This document shows, one piece after another, positions 1 to 11,145 of a stretch of 64,000 nucleotides of DNA (the stretch's first letter is position 1; each line of letters starts with the position of its first letter). The position numbers were made by a program, and so were the translations under genes. The notes under the pieces are model-generated. The model saw only the letters and a program-made list of their open reading frames with translations, did no database searches and was not told the origin of the DNA. The DNA comes from Lepidostoma basale (lineage: Eukaryota > Arthropoda > Insecta > Trichoptera > Lepidostomatidae). The DNA lies in NCBI GenBank assembly GCA_022606425.2, contig JAHDVF020000577.1, positions 310,001-374,000 on the forward strand, read 5' to 3'.

Positions 1-429
1 CTAGTAACGTATCAAGAGCTTCAATTTTATGCATCCCTGATACAGGCTGTCGGAGGACGATGAAGTCGTGACGTCAATGCGATGGGCGTGGTCACCGTGA
101 TATAGGTCAGTCGGATGAATGAGAGGTAAAGGCCCGACACTCTGTTATGCTACCCTGATACATCGTACCTCCCCTGGTTGTAAGGCAACGAAAACTTTTT
201 TTGTACCGGTCACTCTTGTTGTTGGATCAATTCTTCACGGGCATGGGCTATCCGAGACAGTTTGATGTGCGCCTGGTACAACAGAAATAAAAAAAATACA
301 ATTTGGTAACGTGTTTCAAGTTAAGAGATAAATTTGTATAGTTACAATATATTTAAATAATCAACATTATTTTTACATAACAAAAATAACAGTAATTAAA
401 ACTATATTTTTATAAGCATTCAAAATTAA
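1..429. other. no gene seen
   Basis: No coding signal or repeat shared with the rest of the window was seen. Bases 1-290 are less AT-rich than what follows; 290-429 is very AT-rich and leads into the LINE-A tail. Confidence 0.5.
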
Positions 430-888
430 CAACAACAAACCATCACGCCGTCGTAGGCAGAGAGAAAAGACCGCCACACTACTCTATCCTGACATATCTC
501 TCTAGCTTCTTCCACATTCATACATCGAGTCATACACGCACGTCGATTCTTCCGGCTTCTGACATGATCGACCTTTAATATTTGATTAATTTGGTCATGC
601 CATGTTTTTCTCAGTCTACCTCGACTCCTTACTCCACTTACATCGTTAACGTATACTTTTTTAACCATTCTTTCTTCACCCATGCGCTCCATACGTCCGA
701 ACCAACGTAGCGATCCTTTCTTAATTTTGTTCATAATACCTTCTTTCGCTCTACATTCCTTTTTAATATCAGCATTTAAGATTCTGTCGTACATCATTCT
801 ACCACATATACGTCTTAGGGATCTCATCTCTACCGCATTTATTCTGCTCACATCTTTCTTCTGCCAGTTCCATGCTTCGCTTCCATAC
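430..888 (-). mobile_element. LINE-A, 3' end (C-terminal reverse transcriptase ORF)
   Basis: A 5'-truncated non-LTR retrotransposon copy. The minus strand is open from 890 down to 426 and starts with MYGSEAWNWQKK, continues with AVEMRSLRRICGR and WFGRMERM, and has the basic RSRGRLRKTWHDQINQIL segment. This is the same C-terminal region as the long copy at 30912-32254. A small deletion near the end removes the usual stop, so the frame reads into the GTTGTTGTT tail. A weak 6-bp AATTAA repeat lies on each side (424-429, 889-894). Confidence 0.85.
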
Positions 889-894
889 AATTAA

Positions 895-2048
895 TTACTT
901 CATATAATCTTTTTGTTTGTATGCCTCACGATCGATAATGCATTTTCTCTGTCTTGTCATGTGGTGGAAGGTTTTGTCACCTTTGCGTCGTTTCTATGTG
1001 CGCCGGGTGTTTAATAACACCATAAGTGGAGTCACTTCCTTTGCCCAATAAAAAAAACAATAACTTTCAGGTTCTGATGTTAAACAGTAATGCTTTATAA
1101 ACACTGTGTATTTACTTCCATAAATTATTTTTATTACAAACTTTCACCGATCGATAAACATCTTCAGGTGTTATAATAAAAAATAACAACCCTTTTTTTT
1201 ATTTCAACAACGTCTATTGAAACAGAGGATGTATAAAATAAATTAATTGGGAAAAATTTAAAGAAGTCAATAATGTGATAAAGTTATTGCACAAGTCAAA
1301 AGTTTTTTTGTTTAGAATAAAAAACGGTGTTTTTTTTATCTCGTAGTATTTCTATGTAGTCGCAACACCTGTTTCATATAAATTAAATAAATAAATTAAG
1401 ATAACATAAACTTGTTCCAAATTGAACAGTTAATAAGCCTTAATTTATTGAAATGCATAAACATATAAAAAAAGGTTTTGAAAATATAATAATAATTTGA
1501 TGATGTTTTGATTAATGAAAAATATGCAACTTTAAAATATACGTTGATATGCTTTTACTTACTAGATAATATAGAAACAAATCTGAGTCTAAAAAAACAC
1601 ATTGTATATTGCAAATAAGAAATCAAATAGATAGCAACCATGTTTTCAATGAAGTAATGAAATGGGCTTGACACGAATTATATTAAAAGAAAAAAGCATA
1701 GTTATTAGAACTACAATTGCACCATTCCGAATGTTTAACCCATCCAGTATCGATGTGCATAATAATGCACATAGATAATAAATTATTTTTAAAAGAATTT
1801 ACGGTATACTAATGTTAATTTTTATATAAGCTTTGATACTGGCAATATTTGTGAACATTACATAAGATTGGTAGTATTTTCATCAATTTCTAAGATAATA
1901 AAACATCAAGTTATCAAAAAGAAGTAATTGGTAACAAATCGAGGTTGGCCAATATGTGTTTTACAAAATCTTTGCAGGTGAAACACTCACTCACATCAAA
2001 TTTAACAGCATTTCTAGAAAACAGACATCTTCATAATATTAAATATGC
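895..2048. other. AT-rich, no gene
   Basis: No ORF with family signal. It holds one possible degenerate ribozyme-like half unit (1135-1185, listed separately). A short near-palindrome around GTTTAATAACACC lies at about 1010. Confidence 0.5.
1135..1185 (-). repeat. possible degenerate hammerhead-like half unit
   Basis: On the minus strand CTGAAGA (1161-1167) is followed by a weak stem-loop and GAAAG (1141-1145). The palindrome and cleavage triplet are not convincing. Only the order of the two core boxes supports it. Confidence 0.25.
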
Positions 2049-2058
2049 ATAATTATGA

Positions 2059-2636
2059 CGACCTTCGTGGCAGAGTGGCAAGAGCTATGAGTGCCACACC
2101 GTAAGTCCCTGGTTCAATTTCTAGAGATGACAGTGTGATTCTCACACTGTCATTGGTCTGCAGTAGAAAACACGTGGCAATTAAATGGAGATAGATTAGC
2201 CTAAGAATAGCCATATTAGATAGGAATAAGCCTAAGAGACAGAGCCAGAAATAAAGGTCACTGACATCATCTACCGGGTGGCGACTCTAAAATGGCAATG
2301 GGCAAGTCACGTAGCCAGAAGCTCAGTAGAAAAGTGGACAAGAAGACTGCTGACTTGGAGACCGTGGACGGCAATGGGAAGTGCAGGGCGACCGCAACTA
2401 CGGTGGAAGGATGATCTTAACAGACACGTCGGAATAACCTGAATGCAGTCTGCACAAGACAGAGTGACATGGAAGCGAATGAAGGAGGCGTTTGTCCAGG
2501 AGTGGACGGGAATAGGCTGAGGAAGAAGAAGAAGAAGATTAGCAACCTATCACATGTCATGAGAATCAATAACCCTTAACATCGATTTGGTTCGCGCTGT
2601 AATTATGTAAAGAGCGATTCAACAAAATAATGATGA
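2059..2636 (+). mobile_element. SINE1 (tRNA-derived), split by a LINE-B
   Basis: The head carries a tRNA-type A box (GTGGCAGAGTGG) and a B box (GGTTCAATTTC). It is followed by the family's short GACAGTGTGA...TCACACTGTC hairpin and a 3' end of GATTCAACAAAATAATGATGA. The SINE without its insert is about 235 bp. It is flanked by a perfect 10-bp duplication ATAATTATGA at 2049-2058 and 2637-2646, so both ends are defined. A LINE-B fragment interrupts it at 2201-2535. The head resembles type-II (Ser/Leu-like) tRNA with GCCGAGTGG in better copies; which tRNA it came from is inference. Confidence 0.85.
2201..2535 (+). mobile_element. LINE-B, 5'-truncated end nested in SINE1
   Basis: The translation includes WQWASHVARSSVEKWTRRLL, then WRPWTA, GRPQLRWKDDLNRHVGIT and TWKRMKEAFVQEWTGIG, ending in a (GAA)n tail. 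This is the C-terminal domain of an RTE-like LINE ORF. It is flanked by an 8-bp duplication AGATTAGC (2193-2200, 2536-2543) inside the SINE, showing a recent retroposition into a pre-existing SINE1. Confidence 0.9.
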
Positions 2637-2646
2637 ATAATTATGA

Positions 2647-3338
2647 ATGATGTTTAAATTGTATCAAGCCATACAAACGACTTTACATGTACACATTAAT
2701 GTATTTTTTTTACATTTATAAAAAAATACATATTGGAATCCCAGAATGAATGCGGCATTAATGTGGTTAAATAAGTTTTGTTACACAAAGAAGCGCAGAG
2801 TAAAGTTTGGATCGCTCGAAAACAATAAATCGTGATCTCATTTTGAATGCAAGTTCAAGGTCATCAGCTTGTTACCAGAACATTATCTGTCCAAAAAAAC
2901 AATGGCGTAACCCGAAACACCCAATCCAACATGCAAAAAAGGCATAATAAATTTGCCAATTTATTTGGTTTTAATTGTTTCGTTTAACAGAGTGGGATCG
3001 CTTTTTGTTAGATTGCTCGATGACTGTATCAATGACAGGATGTCTTCATTATTGCTGCATCATTATTGCTGGTTGTCTGAGGAAGTGTTTTATTCCCATT
3101 GCACTCTGTAACGAAATGGAATCATTTACTTGCATGGTGGTTGATCATTTATCATGAAACATGTTACTTATGATCATCGATCAAAAGTTAAATAGGGATA
3201 GGATGTTGGAATGGAATTGAATGAAAAGATACTTGAATGCAGAAAAGACCTTACTTTTCGAATCGTTTTTACTTCTCAATGAAAGACGTAGTAATTATTG
3301 TATAATTTTTGTTTATTCTTTTCTTGACTTTAACAACA
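2647..3338. other. AT-rich, no gene
   Basis: Nothing recognised. The 60-codon ORF at 2975-3157 has no family signal. Confidence 0.5.
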
Positions 3339-3340
3339 TA

Positions 3341-3826
3341 TAGGGTGTTTTTTTTAGAGATGTACAATACATATTCAAAATGAAAAAAAAAAATACATTA
3401 AATAATGTTAATGTCTATGATATTGGCTTTATTTAATAGATAATATTATGCCATTATTGTTTAAATATGCTAGCTCAAATAAAGCGCAATCGTGAAATCT
3501 AATCTTCGACTATTGTCGGCTTTGTGGATGCGTATTATCCACTAGAGTGTACGTGGTGCGAAAACAATCCATGGTCTTCCGAATAACTTGCTCGGATGGA
3601 CGATTGTGTCGACCGTAAAATGGACGTAGTGCACGATAAGTTTGGCGAACCAAACCATGATTTTCAAAATAATTTTGCACAATTTACAAGCGCTGTTTTA
3701 ACGTCAGTCTATACATGATAAAATAGCAAAACGTATTGACTACAAATCAACTTTCAACTGTCAAATTGACAGTCTGTAGAAATAATGTTGCCAGCTTAAA
3801 AACCAAACCTCTAAAAACACACCCTA
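3341..3826 (-). mobile_element. short Tc1/mariner-type element with transposase remnant
   Basis: The ends are inverted: TAGGGTGT plus T-run and TTTAGAG at the left (3341 on), and the matching CTCTAAAAACACACCCTA at the right (ending 3826), each next to TA. The minus strand encodes a broken piece reading TYRALRPFYGRHNRPSEQ, followed by IRKTMDCF. This is the helix-turn-helix part of an insect IS630/mariner-type transposase. At 486 bp it lacks the catalytic domain and is non-autonomous. Confidence 0.7.
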
Positions 3827-3924
3827 TACATATACACGTATATATACTCGTACATATATCATTAAGTTCTATAGTATTTTGTAATATTTCGTGTTTCTTG
3901 AACAATGATGTAAAACTCCATATT

Positions 3925-4120
3925 AAATAATTATAAGGAATGAAAACGTCTGTTTTCTAGAAGCTTTATTATAATGTATGCGAATGACATGTTTCGCCTG
4001 TCTTGTGTGTCATTTAAATGTCAATGTCATTTAATTGACATTAAAATGACACACAAGTAATTCAATTGAATTAAAATAATCTTCTAGAAAACAGACGTCT
4101 TCATTAGTATTAATTATTCT
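3925..4120. repeat. HP-1 hairpin element
   Basis: Inverted arms carry the family signature GAAAACGTCTGTTTTCTAGA at the left and TCTAGAAAACAGACGTCTTC at the right. Between them lie GACATGTTTCGCC and a secondary inverted repeat of TGTGTGTCATTT. The minus strand of the HP-1 loop normally reads TTGATAAT-GCCTT-loop-AAGGC-GAAAC-ATGTC, a degenerate hammerhead-like layout. In this copy the stem II side has been replaced. Confidence 0.7.
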
Positions 4121-4377
4121 GTTTTCTGCTTTTAGGGATAATAAGAAAAATGATAAATTGTTACGTTATTCTAAGCTTTAGAACTATCAACATCGTCTAC
4201 ATACTGGTATAGTGCGCCATAAACGCACGTCGTAAAATTTCTGACATGTCACACATAAACGTATCAATTATTTTATTGCTGCCAATAATCTTGCGTCTTT
4301 ACAGAAGTTATTTTATACTTTATTAGTCTCTTTTCATTTTGTGCATCATGGATGTATATGTCTAAATTTATATCAAT

Positions 4378-4440
4378 GAAAACGTATATTTTCTAGAAGT
4401 TTTATTATATTTTATGGTAATAACATTTTTCGCCTAGTTG
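4378..4440 (-). repeat. HP-1 half unit
   Basis: One arm only: GAAAACGTATATTTTCTAGA through AACATTTTTCGCC. Confidence 0.6.
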
Positions 4441-4446
4441 AGATAT

Positions 4447-4712
4447 ATCAAAAGACACATGGAAAAAATGAATGATGAAAAAATGGTAATAAAAATTATA
4501 TGTTAACGATCTAAATGGAACTAGAAATAGAAGAAGACCGAGGAAAACGTGGCACGATCAAATAAATTAAATATTGAATGTCGGCCACGTGAGGAATCAG
4601 AGAAATCGACGTACGTGCATGACACGATGTATGAATGTTGAGGGATCAAGAGAAATATGTCAGGAAAGAAAAGTGTGGCTGTCCATTCTTTCGTCAAGAT
4701 AGTTAGTTAATT
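4447..4712 (+). mobile_element. LINE-A, 3' end
   Basis: Matches the WFGHMERM-to-stop part of LINE-A. It contains AGAAGACCGAGGAAAACGTG and CGACGTACGTGCATGACACG, then TGTCAGGAAAGAAAAGTGTG, and ends GTTAGTTAATTAA. The GGGGAGACGG stretch before the tail is deleted. Confidence 0.8.
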
Positions 4713-5237
4713 AACTGAAATCGGATTGGCCTATTGAATGTGGGTAATTTACAAAATAATTATCCATATATTTCTGCTTACTCGCTATTAAGCTTGCGTA
4801 ATGATAAATAATATTTTATTAGCATTTTTTATTTCACGTTTTGAAAAAAAAATCGCACATTGTCTTTGAAACAAGCATCGAAGCGAATCATTTTTTGATG
4901 GTTTATTATGAACCAGATTCACGAAAGATTGAATGTAATCTCCCGCCCAGACTGCATGGAATCAATTAAGTTATCTAATTGAATTACTATTAACGATTTC
5001 ATCTCCATTAACATTTGGCAGCCCGGCTCTTCACTCAGGATTTTGAATGAACATCAAAACGTGACCGGAGAGCCAGAGACCGATTTAAAGCGATACACGC
5101 ATGGTACCTACCCATGTCATCCAGGGGCGGTAGATCATTTAATCGCACTAAAATTAATTAAAAAAAAAAAAAAAAAATGATAATCAAATTCATTTACAGT
5201 AATCTCTTAATGGAAGTTAATTTAAAATAATAATTAA
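4713..5237. other. no gene; poly-A run
   Basis: Unrecognised sequence, slightly GC-richer at 4920-5140. A run of about 17 A's lies at 5161-5177. Confidence 0.5.
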
Positions 5238-5408
5238 ATTGAACGATGTTTTTTACTTTTGTCTTTATTTCGACAGCGACCGGTTTCGCCACGCTGGTTG
5301 GCATCGACAGACCGACGACCATTCTGTAGATGTAGCGACCATATCGAAACCGGTCGCTATCGAAATAAAGACAAAAGTGTAAGTAGTAAAAACATCTTGT
5401 TATTTAAT
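5238..5408. repeat. HP-2 hairpin element with ACCGGT core
   Basis: Near-perfect arms: CTTTTGTCTTTATTTCGACA at the left mirrors ATCGAAATAAAGACAAAAGT at the right. The ACCGGTTTCGCC box sits at the inner end of the left arm, with CGAAACCGGTCGCT on the right. On the minus strand the left arm reads CTGTCGAT, GCCA-loop-TGGC, GAAACCGGTC. This is a hammerhead-like order in which CTGANGA is altered to CTGTCGA. Confidence 0.75.
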
Positions 5409-5499
5409 TTTTTTTTTTTTAAAACACATCCTATTGAAAGTTTTATGTTCGCAGATTTGTTTTTTTTTTGTGGAGTTTACGTTATTTTATAATAATTAT

Positions 5500-5797
5500 G
5501 CGTTGGTTCGGACATATTGAGCGCATGTATGGAGATAGAATGGTTTAGAAAGTATACGTTAATGATGTAAAAGGAGTACGGAGTCGAGGCAGACCGAGGA
5601 AAATTAGCGCATGACCAAATTAATCAAATTATAAAGGTTGGTCATGTAGAAGTCGGAAGAATCGACGCGCGTGCATGACACGATGTATGAATGTTGAGGA
5701 ATCAAGAGAAATATGTCAGAAAAGTAAAATTTGGCAGTCTATTCTTTCTACCTATCCCTTCGGAGAGACGGCGTGATGGTTAGTTAGTTGGTTAGTT
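5500..5797 (+). mobile_element. LINE-A, 3' end
   Basis: Starts at the LRWFGH codons and runs to GACGGCGTGATGGTTAGTTA. It has an in-frame TAG after ERMYGDRMV and a one-base frame change near the KTW codons, so it is non-coding. Confidence 0.85.
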
Positions 5798-6227
5798 ATA
5801 AAAATACGAGGAATAAAGAGTCTCGTAAATTAATAAAATAAGAAATGTTTCAACAGTCTGATTCCGTGACTAGCGATTTTGTACTACGCCTCTGTAGCAG
5901 ACTTACTATCGATCATAGAACATCGATTTGTTAAACTTATGATATGAATTTAATTATATGAGTAGATTAATCAGAGCACTTGACGCCTGATTCAGAAGAA
6001 GTGATTTGGACGCTGCTCATCCTCACCTTATTTTTTCTAAACAACAGCGATTTTTATGCTTATTTTCGGGCCAGCAAAAAATCTAGGTATACTATAACAA
6101 GATTTTAAAATTCTTCACTAAAAAAAGTAACTAGAATTTAAGAATTTTTCAGTATTTTTTTAATTTTTAATGGGGAGGACAAACAATTGATATTCCTTTA
6201 TCATGGCGATTCATGTCATTCATAAAA

Positions 6228-6420
6228 TAAAACTTGTAGAAAACAGACTTTTACATTCGTAATAATATTATTAAAAAAATATTATTTATAATAATGAAAA
6301 TGTCTGGTTTATGGAAGATTTTTTATAGTTTAGGGAATGACGTGTTTGGCCTTTCTAAGGAAATAATCAAATGTTATTACCATAAACTATAATAAAACTT
6401 CTAGAAATTCATTCGTATTT
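6228..6420. repeat. HP-1 units: one half plus one hairpin
   Basis: A half unit (6228-6278) begins within a few bases of CATGTCATT, the predicted cleavage point of the family. A degraded full hairpin follows at 6289-6420, with AAATGTCTGGTTTATGGAAG and its mirror CTTCTAGAAATTC. Its loop has GACGTGTTTGGCC. Confidence 0.6.
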
Positions 6421-6430
6421 ATTTTTTAAG

Positions 6431-6660
6431 ATGACCGACCTTCGTGGTAGAGTGGTGAGAGCTCTGACTTCCATACTAGTCATGGGTTCGATTCTGGCGA
6501 CGGCAGTGTGATTGTCACACTGTCTTTGGTCTGATATAGAATTCGCGTGACAGTAAAATATCGATAGATTGGCTACCTATCACGTCATGAGAATCATCAA
6601 TATAATGTCTAAAAATTGTATACAGTAATTGGGCTCAAGCGACCTGTTGTATACAAGAAA
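6431..6660 (+). mobile_element. SINE1 copy, variant 3' end
   Basis: A box GTGGTAGAGTGG and an intact B box GGTTCGATTCT. After the GAGAATCATCAATATAAT block it continues with AAATTGTATACAGTAATTGG instead of the usual GATTCAACAAAATAAT end. The same alternative end recurs at 62205-62265, so it defines a SINE1 subfamily. Confidence 0.8.
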
Positions 6661-6714
6661 AATAATTATGTTTTATATTATTGTTTTTAAAACAATAAAT
6701 ATCATACAATATAA

Positions 6715-6845
6715 GATTCTGTAAAGATTATCAAGACATTATCAAACACTTAATAATGCTTTGGCAAGGCGAAACAGGTCATTACCATAAAATAAAATAA
6801 AACAACTAGGAAACAGACGTTTTCATTCGTATTAATTATAAAATA
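6715..6845 (+). repeat. HP-1 half unit
   Basis: TTATCAAACAC-TTAATAATGC, then GGCAAGGCGAAACAGGTCATT and an AAACAGACGTTTTCATTCGT end. The palindrome is ACAGGT here instead of ACATGT. Confidence 0.6.
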
Positions 6846-7170
6846 AATTAAGATTCTGGATAGATTCATATAAACCTTCGGCTCGTCTCTTCCCGTTCGG
6901 CAAAATTTCATCTCGTTAATTGTAACGCCTTAGTGATTTAGGGCAGTAAAAATACTTTTATTTCTTCATTTAAAGGAGACGGCGACTTTTGATTGGTCGG
7001 GACCGGCGTGGTTTATTACCCGAATTCGGTGCACCCTGCAAGAAGGAACTCAGCCTTTAGTACTGCTGCGTTTATGCATCCATATTATAAGCTGTATTTT
7101 TAATTAAGATGTTCGGGATAAATGAATAAAAAAGACGCAATCAACTGAAGCAAAATATGCACATTTTAAA
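6846..7170. other. no gene
   Basis: Unrecognised. It is less AT-rich at 6870-7050 (TTCGGCTCGTCTCTTCCCGT and following). Confidence 0.45.
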
Positions 7171-7740
7171 TTCAACTAACTAAACTAACTAACCATCGTG
7201 CCACGTCTCCGAAAGGGTAGGCAGAAAGAATGGACTGCCACACTTTTACCGGTGCGGCACTCCATCTTTCGCTTTCCACCCCTACGGGAGAAGCGGTGTG
7301 ATGGGTTGCGAACCTCATCGCCACCAATAAACATCTCCCATCCATCCACAAAATAAATCTTAAACAAATAATATAAATTACAATGATCTAAAATAAAATA
7401 ACAAAAAAAAAATAATAGAACAAATAATGTTTTTTTAGATGGTGCAAATGTTGTCAGCTAGACGATCTGAACTTTAGTGTTTATTTATTTTTTTATTCCA
7501 CGTTTAGGCACTCAAAACAATCTAAATCTCAAATTTTGAATTTTGAATTTAATTTTATATAATTTATTACTCCACTATCCACCATTTTTTTTGATTTACT
7601 GTAATTAGGCACTTAACACTCCAACATCAGTAATAACTTTAAAACATTATTGAAAAAAGAATTCAAATTGTTATTAATAATAAAATATTTAAATCAAATG
7701 AAAAAACTATTTTAATACCTTTTAAAATTCTATATATAAA
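7171..7740 (-). mobile_element. non-coding retroposon with a LINE-A 3' tail, copy 1
   Basis: On the minus strand this is an AT-rich body of about 420 bp, a GC-richer block (GGCGATGAGGTTCGCAACCC... AGTGCCGCACCGGTAAAAGT), and then the last 75 bp of LINE-A (CAGTCCATTCTTTCTGCCTA ... GGTTAGTTAGTTTAG). The body is not part of any LINE-A copy, but it recurs at 35896-36510 and in part at 43091-43204 and 55340-55455. No RT coding. Sharing only the 3' end with an autonomous LINE is what SINE/LINE partner pairs look like. Confidence 0.75.
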
Positions 7741-8035
7741 CGTAACAACTTGTTTAATTTTGACATCAAAACAGTTTCAAATGGTAATGTCATTCAATTC
7801 GTTATCCACGATAAAATATTGTAAATATTTTTACGGACAATTAAAAAAAATGCTTTGCTCACTTATATTTCGCCATGGTTATAACAATCGCGTTATGTAT
7901 ATTTTTTTTCGAAATTCCCATTGTAAAAAGAATCGAAGAACGCGCATAATTAGAAATATATAATAAAGAAAAAATTTCGTTAGTTCGTCTAGTATACTTA
8001 TGAAAAATGTTACAAAACTCGTAATTACGATTTAA
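7741..8035. other. AT-rich, no gene
   Basis: A 67-codon ORF at 7760-7963 has no recognisable motif and an AT-driven composition. Confidence 0.4.
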
Positions 8036-8118
8036 TTACATTTGATAAAGCATTAGAAGGGCAAAACATGTCATTCCCATAAAATATAATAAAACTTCTA
8101 GAAAACTCACGTTATCAT
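8036..8118 (+). repeat. HP-1 half unit
   Basis: TTTGATAAAGCATTAGAAGG, GCAAAACATGTCATTCCC, then ACTTCTAGAAAACTC. GAAAC is mutated to AAAAC. Confidence 0.6.
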
Positions 8119-9850
8119 TTTATTAAATTACCATATTATTTTATATTTTAATGTTTCTTTTGGGTATGATACAAACATTATGCATAGATACACAAAGATT
8201 TCTTTTTGTAATTTGAGAGTGATTATTACTCAATATTAACTATTGGTTTACTAATATTTGTCCCAAACAACAAGTGTTTTAATTAAAGGTGTATTGAATC
8301 CGGAAACTGTTTAGACAATAACATTACTTCAAGTGAATTTTTTTTTTTTATACTCGTATTTACTTCTACTAGTTTACAGGCTTAACCCTTAACGTACCGT
8401 GTTCAAAACAAAACGCTCGCTTCCATGTGGTAAATTCAGTTTACCGCTAACTTTATCTAAATATCAAGCATATGACTCGATGAATCAAAATTTAATTTAT
8501 GTCATCTTGTAGGGAATTTCATTAGGAATAGATCGATATCTATAACATACATGGATTATTTGAAAAACATATCATTATTAATTTTTTTCTGGAACCATGC
8601 GATTTCTGATATGGAATGCGCACAGCATACGAGCAACTGGACACCAAGTATAAACTTGTCTCGCGCCGCGGCCGGCGGGGCGAGACTTTACGAGATTTTA
8701 CGTATGATAAAGGCACCTAGGCAAAATGTATTGTACGTTCAAGACAACGAGTACGTATTAATATTTGTCCCTTTTGGTAAAGTGTTAATATTTTCACAGT
8801 TCTGATATTATTAAGTTGCGTGCTGCGTTTCCGTCCAGTCGGTATTATTACGTACCTATGAAAAAGGCCAAACATATAATTTATAATACGTTCAAAACAG
8901 CGAGTAAGTATTTGTCACTTTTGATAAAGTTGTAAATATTAGCAAAACAAATTCTACCTTAACACGAATGAAGGTGAGGGCAGTCTTAGAAAATATATTT
9001 TTTTGGGATGAAGGAAGTAATTTTTTGCTTTTTTTTTTATTACGAAATATTGAGAACACTTCAATGGAGGATTACAATTTTTTTATAATATTAGGGTCCA
9101 TAGGTTTTAAGAAAATCAACTTTAAATTGGCAGTGGAAACTCAATTGACCACATGGCAACGCGACGGTTAATGAGATTAGAAAATTTAATAATTTCCCCT
9201 GTTATTCTTTAGTCACCACTGTGGACTGAATCTAGAGGTAAAAAGGTGGAGTCGGTTTTGCCGTCGAAGTTTGAAATGTTTTAATTTACTTTTTGCGTAA
9301 CTCAATGAATGAAAAGCTCGGGCGACTCAATGTCACGGTTTTTTGCTCGCTTGAATTATTAAAGCAAACGTTTTTTGCGGTGCCTGTGGACATAACTGTT
9401 CATTCCATTTAGTTAACTCTGCAAAACGAATACATTTTTATAACTTCATTCAAATTGATAAGTTTTTACTAAGAAGTAAGTCCAAAATGATGGCTTTTGT
9501 TTAAAAAAGTACATTTACGTTCCATTAATGGAATACAAATTTCGTTAATTCAATTTAGTGGCAATAAATACATGAACCATCTGAATTTTGAATTAAGAAG
9601 ACCCAAAAAGAAAACAAATATTCTATAAATTATTCACTTTATCTCAGTTTACAGAAATTTTAGGTTTATACCATGAATTATTCAAGTAAATATTTTTTGA
9701 TTTAAGAAATAGTACTATAGAAACTCATGGATCTGAATATTAAAGAATCAAAGCACTGTTTTACCACATATTTTTTTTCATTTAGCTTATTATATTTCGT
9801 ATCTAAAGTGACATTTACGTGAAATTAATCTAAGTAAACATTCAAAGAGG
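8119..9850. other. no gene recognised
   Basis: Long stretch without repeats shared elsewhere. A GC-rich patch CTCGCGCCGCGGCCGGCGGG lies at 8657-8690. ORFs at 8551-8805 and 8968-9171 have low-complexity translations without motifs, so they are not called as genes. Confidence 0.45.
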
Positions 9851-9855
9851 AAATC

Positions 9856-10086
9856 GCCTCTTTGCAAGAATAACGTGACATTTCGAAAATCAAATCCGCC
9901 GTGTTCAACATTATTTTCTACAAAAACATGGTATTTTTAAAGTGAAAAACAGAGAATTTATGGGGGAAAGAGACAACACAACAGTGGTATATTGTGTTTT
10001 CACGTTGTCTCTTTCAGACGGGTATTTTGCTTCTTTTTATAAAAATTTTAATTTTTCGAGATAACACGTTATTCTTGCAAAGAGGC
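9856..10086. repeat. 231-bp inverted repeat, MITE-like
   Basis: A perfect 22-bp arm at 9856-9877 (begins GCCTCTTTGCAAGAATAACG) is mirrored at 10065-10086. Nested inside is a second inverted pair around AAAGAGACAAC (about 9968-9978) and GTTGTCTCTTT (about 10003-10013). The arms could fold into a long hairpin. No target duplication was found. Confidence 0.6.
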
Positions 10087-10140
10087 AAAAAACATTTTAT
10101 TTGTGAAAAAATATCTCAATCACAGTGGAGAAACACCACA

Positions 10141-10345
10141 AAGTTAAATAAAAATGAAATAAAACGATATTCTTTAATTTCTTCCACTTTGGTTTTTATT
10201 TTGACAGCGAAAGGTATCGCCAGGCTCTCTGGCATCGACAGATTAAATCAGAAGCCAGCGAGCATGGCGAAACCGGTCGCTGTCGAAATAAAGGCAAAAC
10301 TGAAAGTAGTTAAAACTTCGTTTTATTTAATTACTATTTAAAATG
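10141..10345. repeat. HP-2 hairpin element
   Basis: Same family as 5238-5408. The right arm has an intact GGCGAAACCGGTCGCTGTCG; the left arm is mutated (GCGAAAGGTATCGCC). The loop holds GGCATCGACAG and CAGAAGCCAGCG. Outer ends are AAATAAAACGATATT / AACTTCGTTTTATTT. Confidence 0.7.
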
Positions 10346-10684
10346 AACTTTCATCAAAAGATTTCAGTAAAATCATTGAATCATCCACAGTGTTAATTCC
10401 TTATGGGATCAGAATATGTAATCAGTATAAATAAAATTTAAGAAATTGTTTTAAAAAATCTAAAACGACATTTATGTGCATAAATTCGTCGAGTTAATTT
10501 TCGGTATTTATTGTATTTTTTTAACTATTCATCGTTTTGGTCTTATTAAATTTAGTTTAATATTACGTAGTTTTACGCAAATTAAATATTCTATGAGCAA
10601 TTTGCACGTAGTGAAGTGATCATATATTCGAAACAATAATTTTATTATGCATAAAAAAACGTATTCAATAAACAAACTATTTCT
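10346..10684. other. no gene
   Basis: 10370-10400 (CCACAGTGTTAATTCC) matches a flanking block seen beside other hairpins (27395, 34515, 62665). The rest is unassigned. Confidence 0.4.
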
Positions 10685-10732
10685 CCATTTCTCTAAAGAG
10701 GTAGGCAGAAAAGTGAACCGCCACACACTTCT
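10685..10732 (-). mobile_element. LINE-A, short 3' scrap
   Basis: CTCTAAAGAGGTAGGCAGAA then ACCGCCACAC matches the last coding part of LINE-A in reverse. Confidence 0.5.
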
Positions 10733-10900
10733 ATAAAAAAAAAACATTTTTTTTTCACATACAAACAACAAGTCATACACGAACATTATGAAAATTAAAA
10801 AAAGTGTATGTTTTTATACATATACGAGTATATATATTTAGTCAAATTCCACATAGAGTTATGTCTTCTGGGGTAGCTAGAATTTTATATATTTAGGAAT

Positions 10901-11141
10901 TGACGACCCTTGAAGCCGAATGATAAGTGCCTTGATTGCCACACCGAAGGCCCGGTATCGATTCAGTGTAATTGTCAAACTGTCTTTGGTCTGGTGATGA
11001 ATTCACGTGACAATAAAATGGCGATAGATTAGCTACGTATCACATGTTACGAGAATCAATATTATAGCTATACCCTTTACATCAAGTTGGCTGGCGCTGT
11101 AATGATTTACAAGCGATTCAACAAAATAATAATAATAATAA
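10901..11141 (+). mobile_element. SINE1 copy
   Basis: Runs from TGACGACCCTTGAAGCC to the GATTCAACAAAATAATAATA tail. The B box is degraded (GTATCGATTCA). Tail (AAT)n. Confidence 0.8.
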
Positions 11142-11145
11142 ACAT

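Noticed and set aside
8657..8690. CpG-type promoter
   Set aside because: A 34-base GC-rich patch without supporting elements or a downstream gene.
8551..9171. ORFs of 84 and 67 codons
   Set aside because: No family signal, hydrophobic low-complexity translation typical of AT-rich DNA, no splice context.
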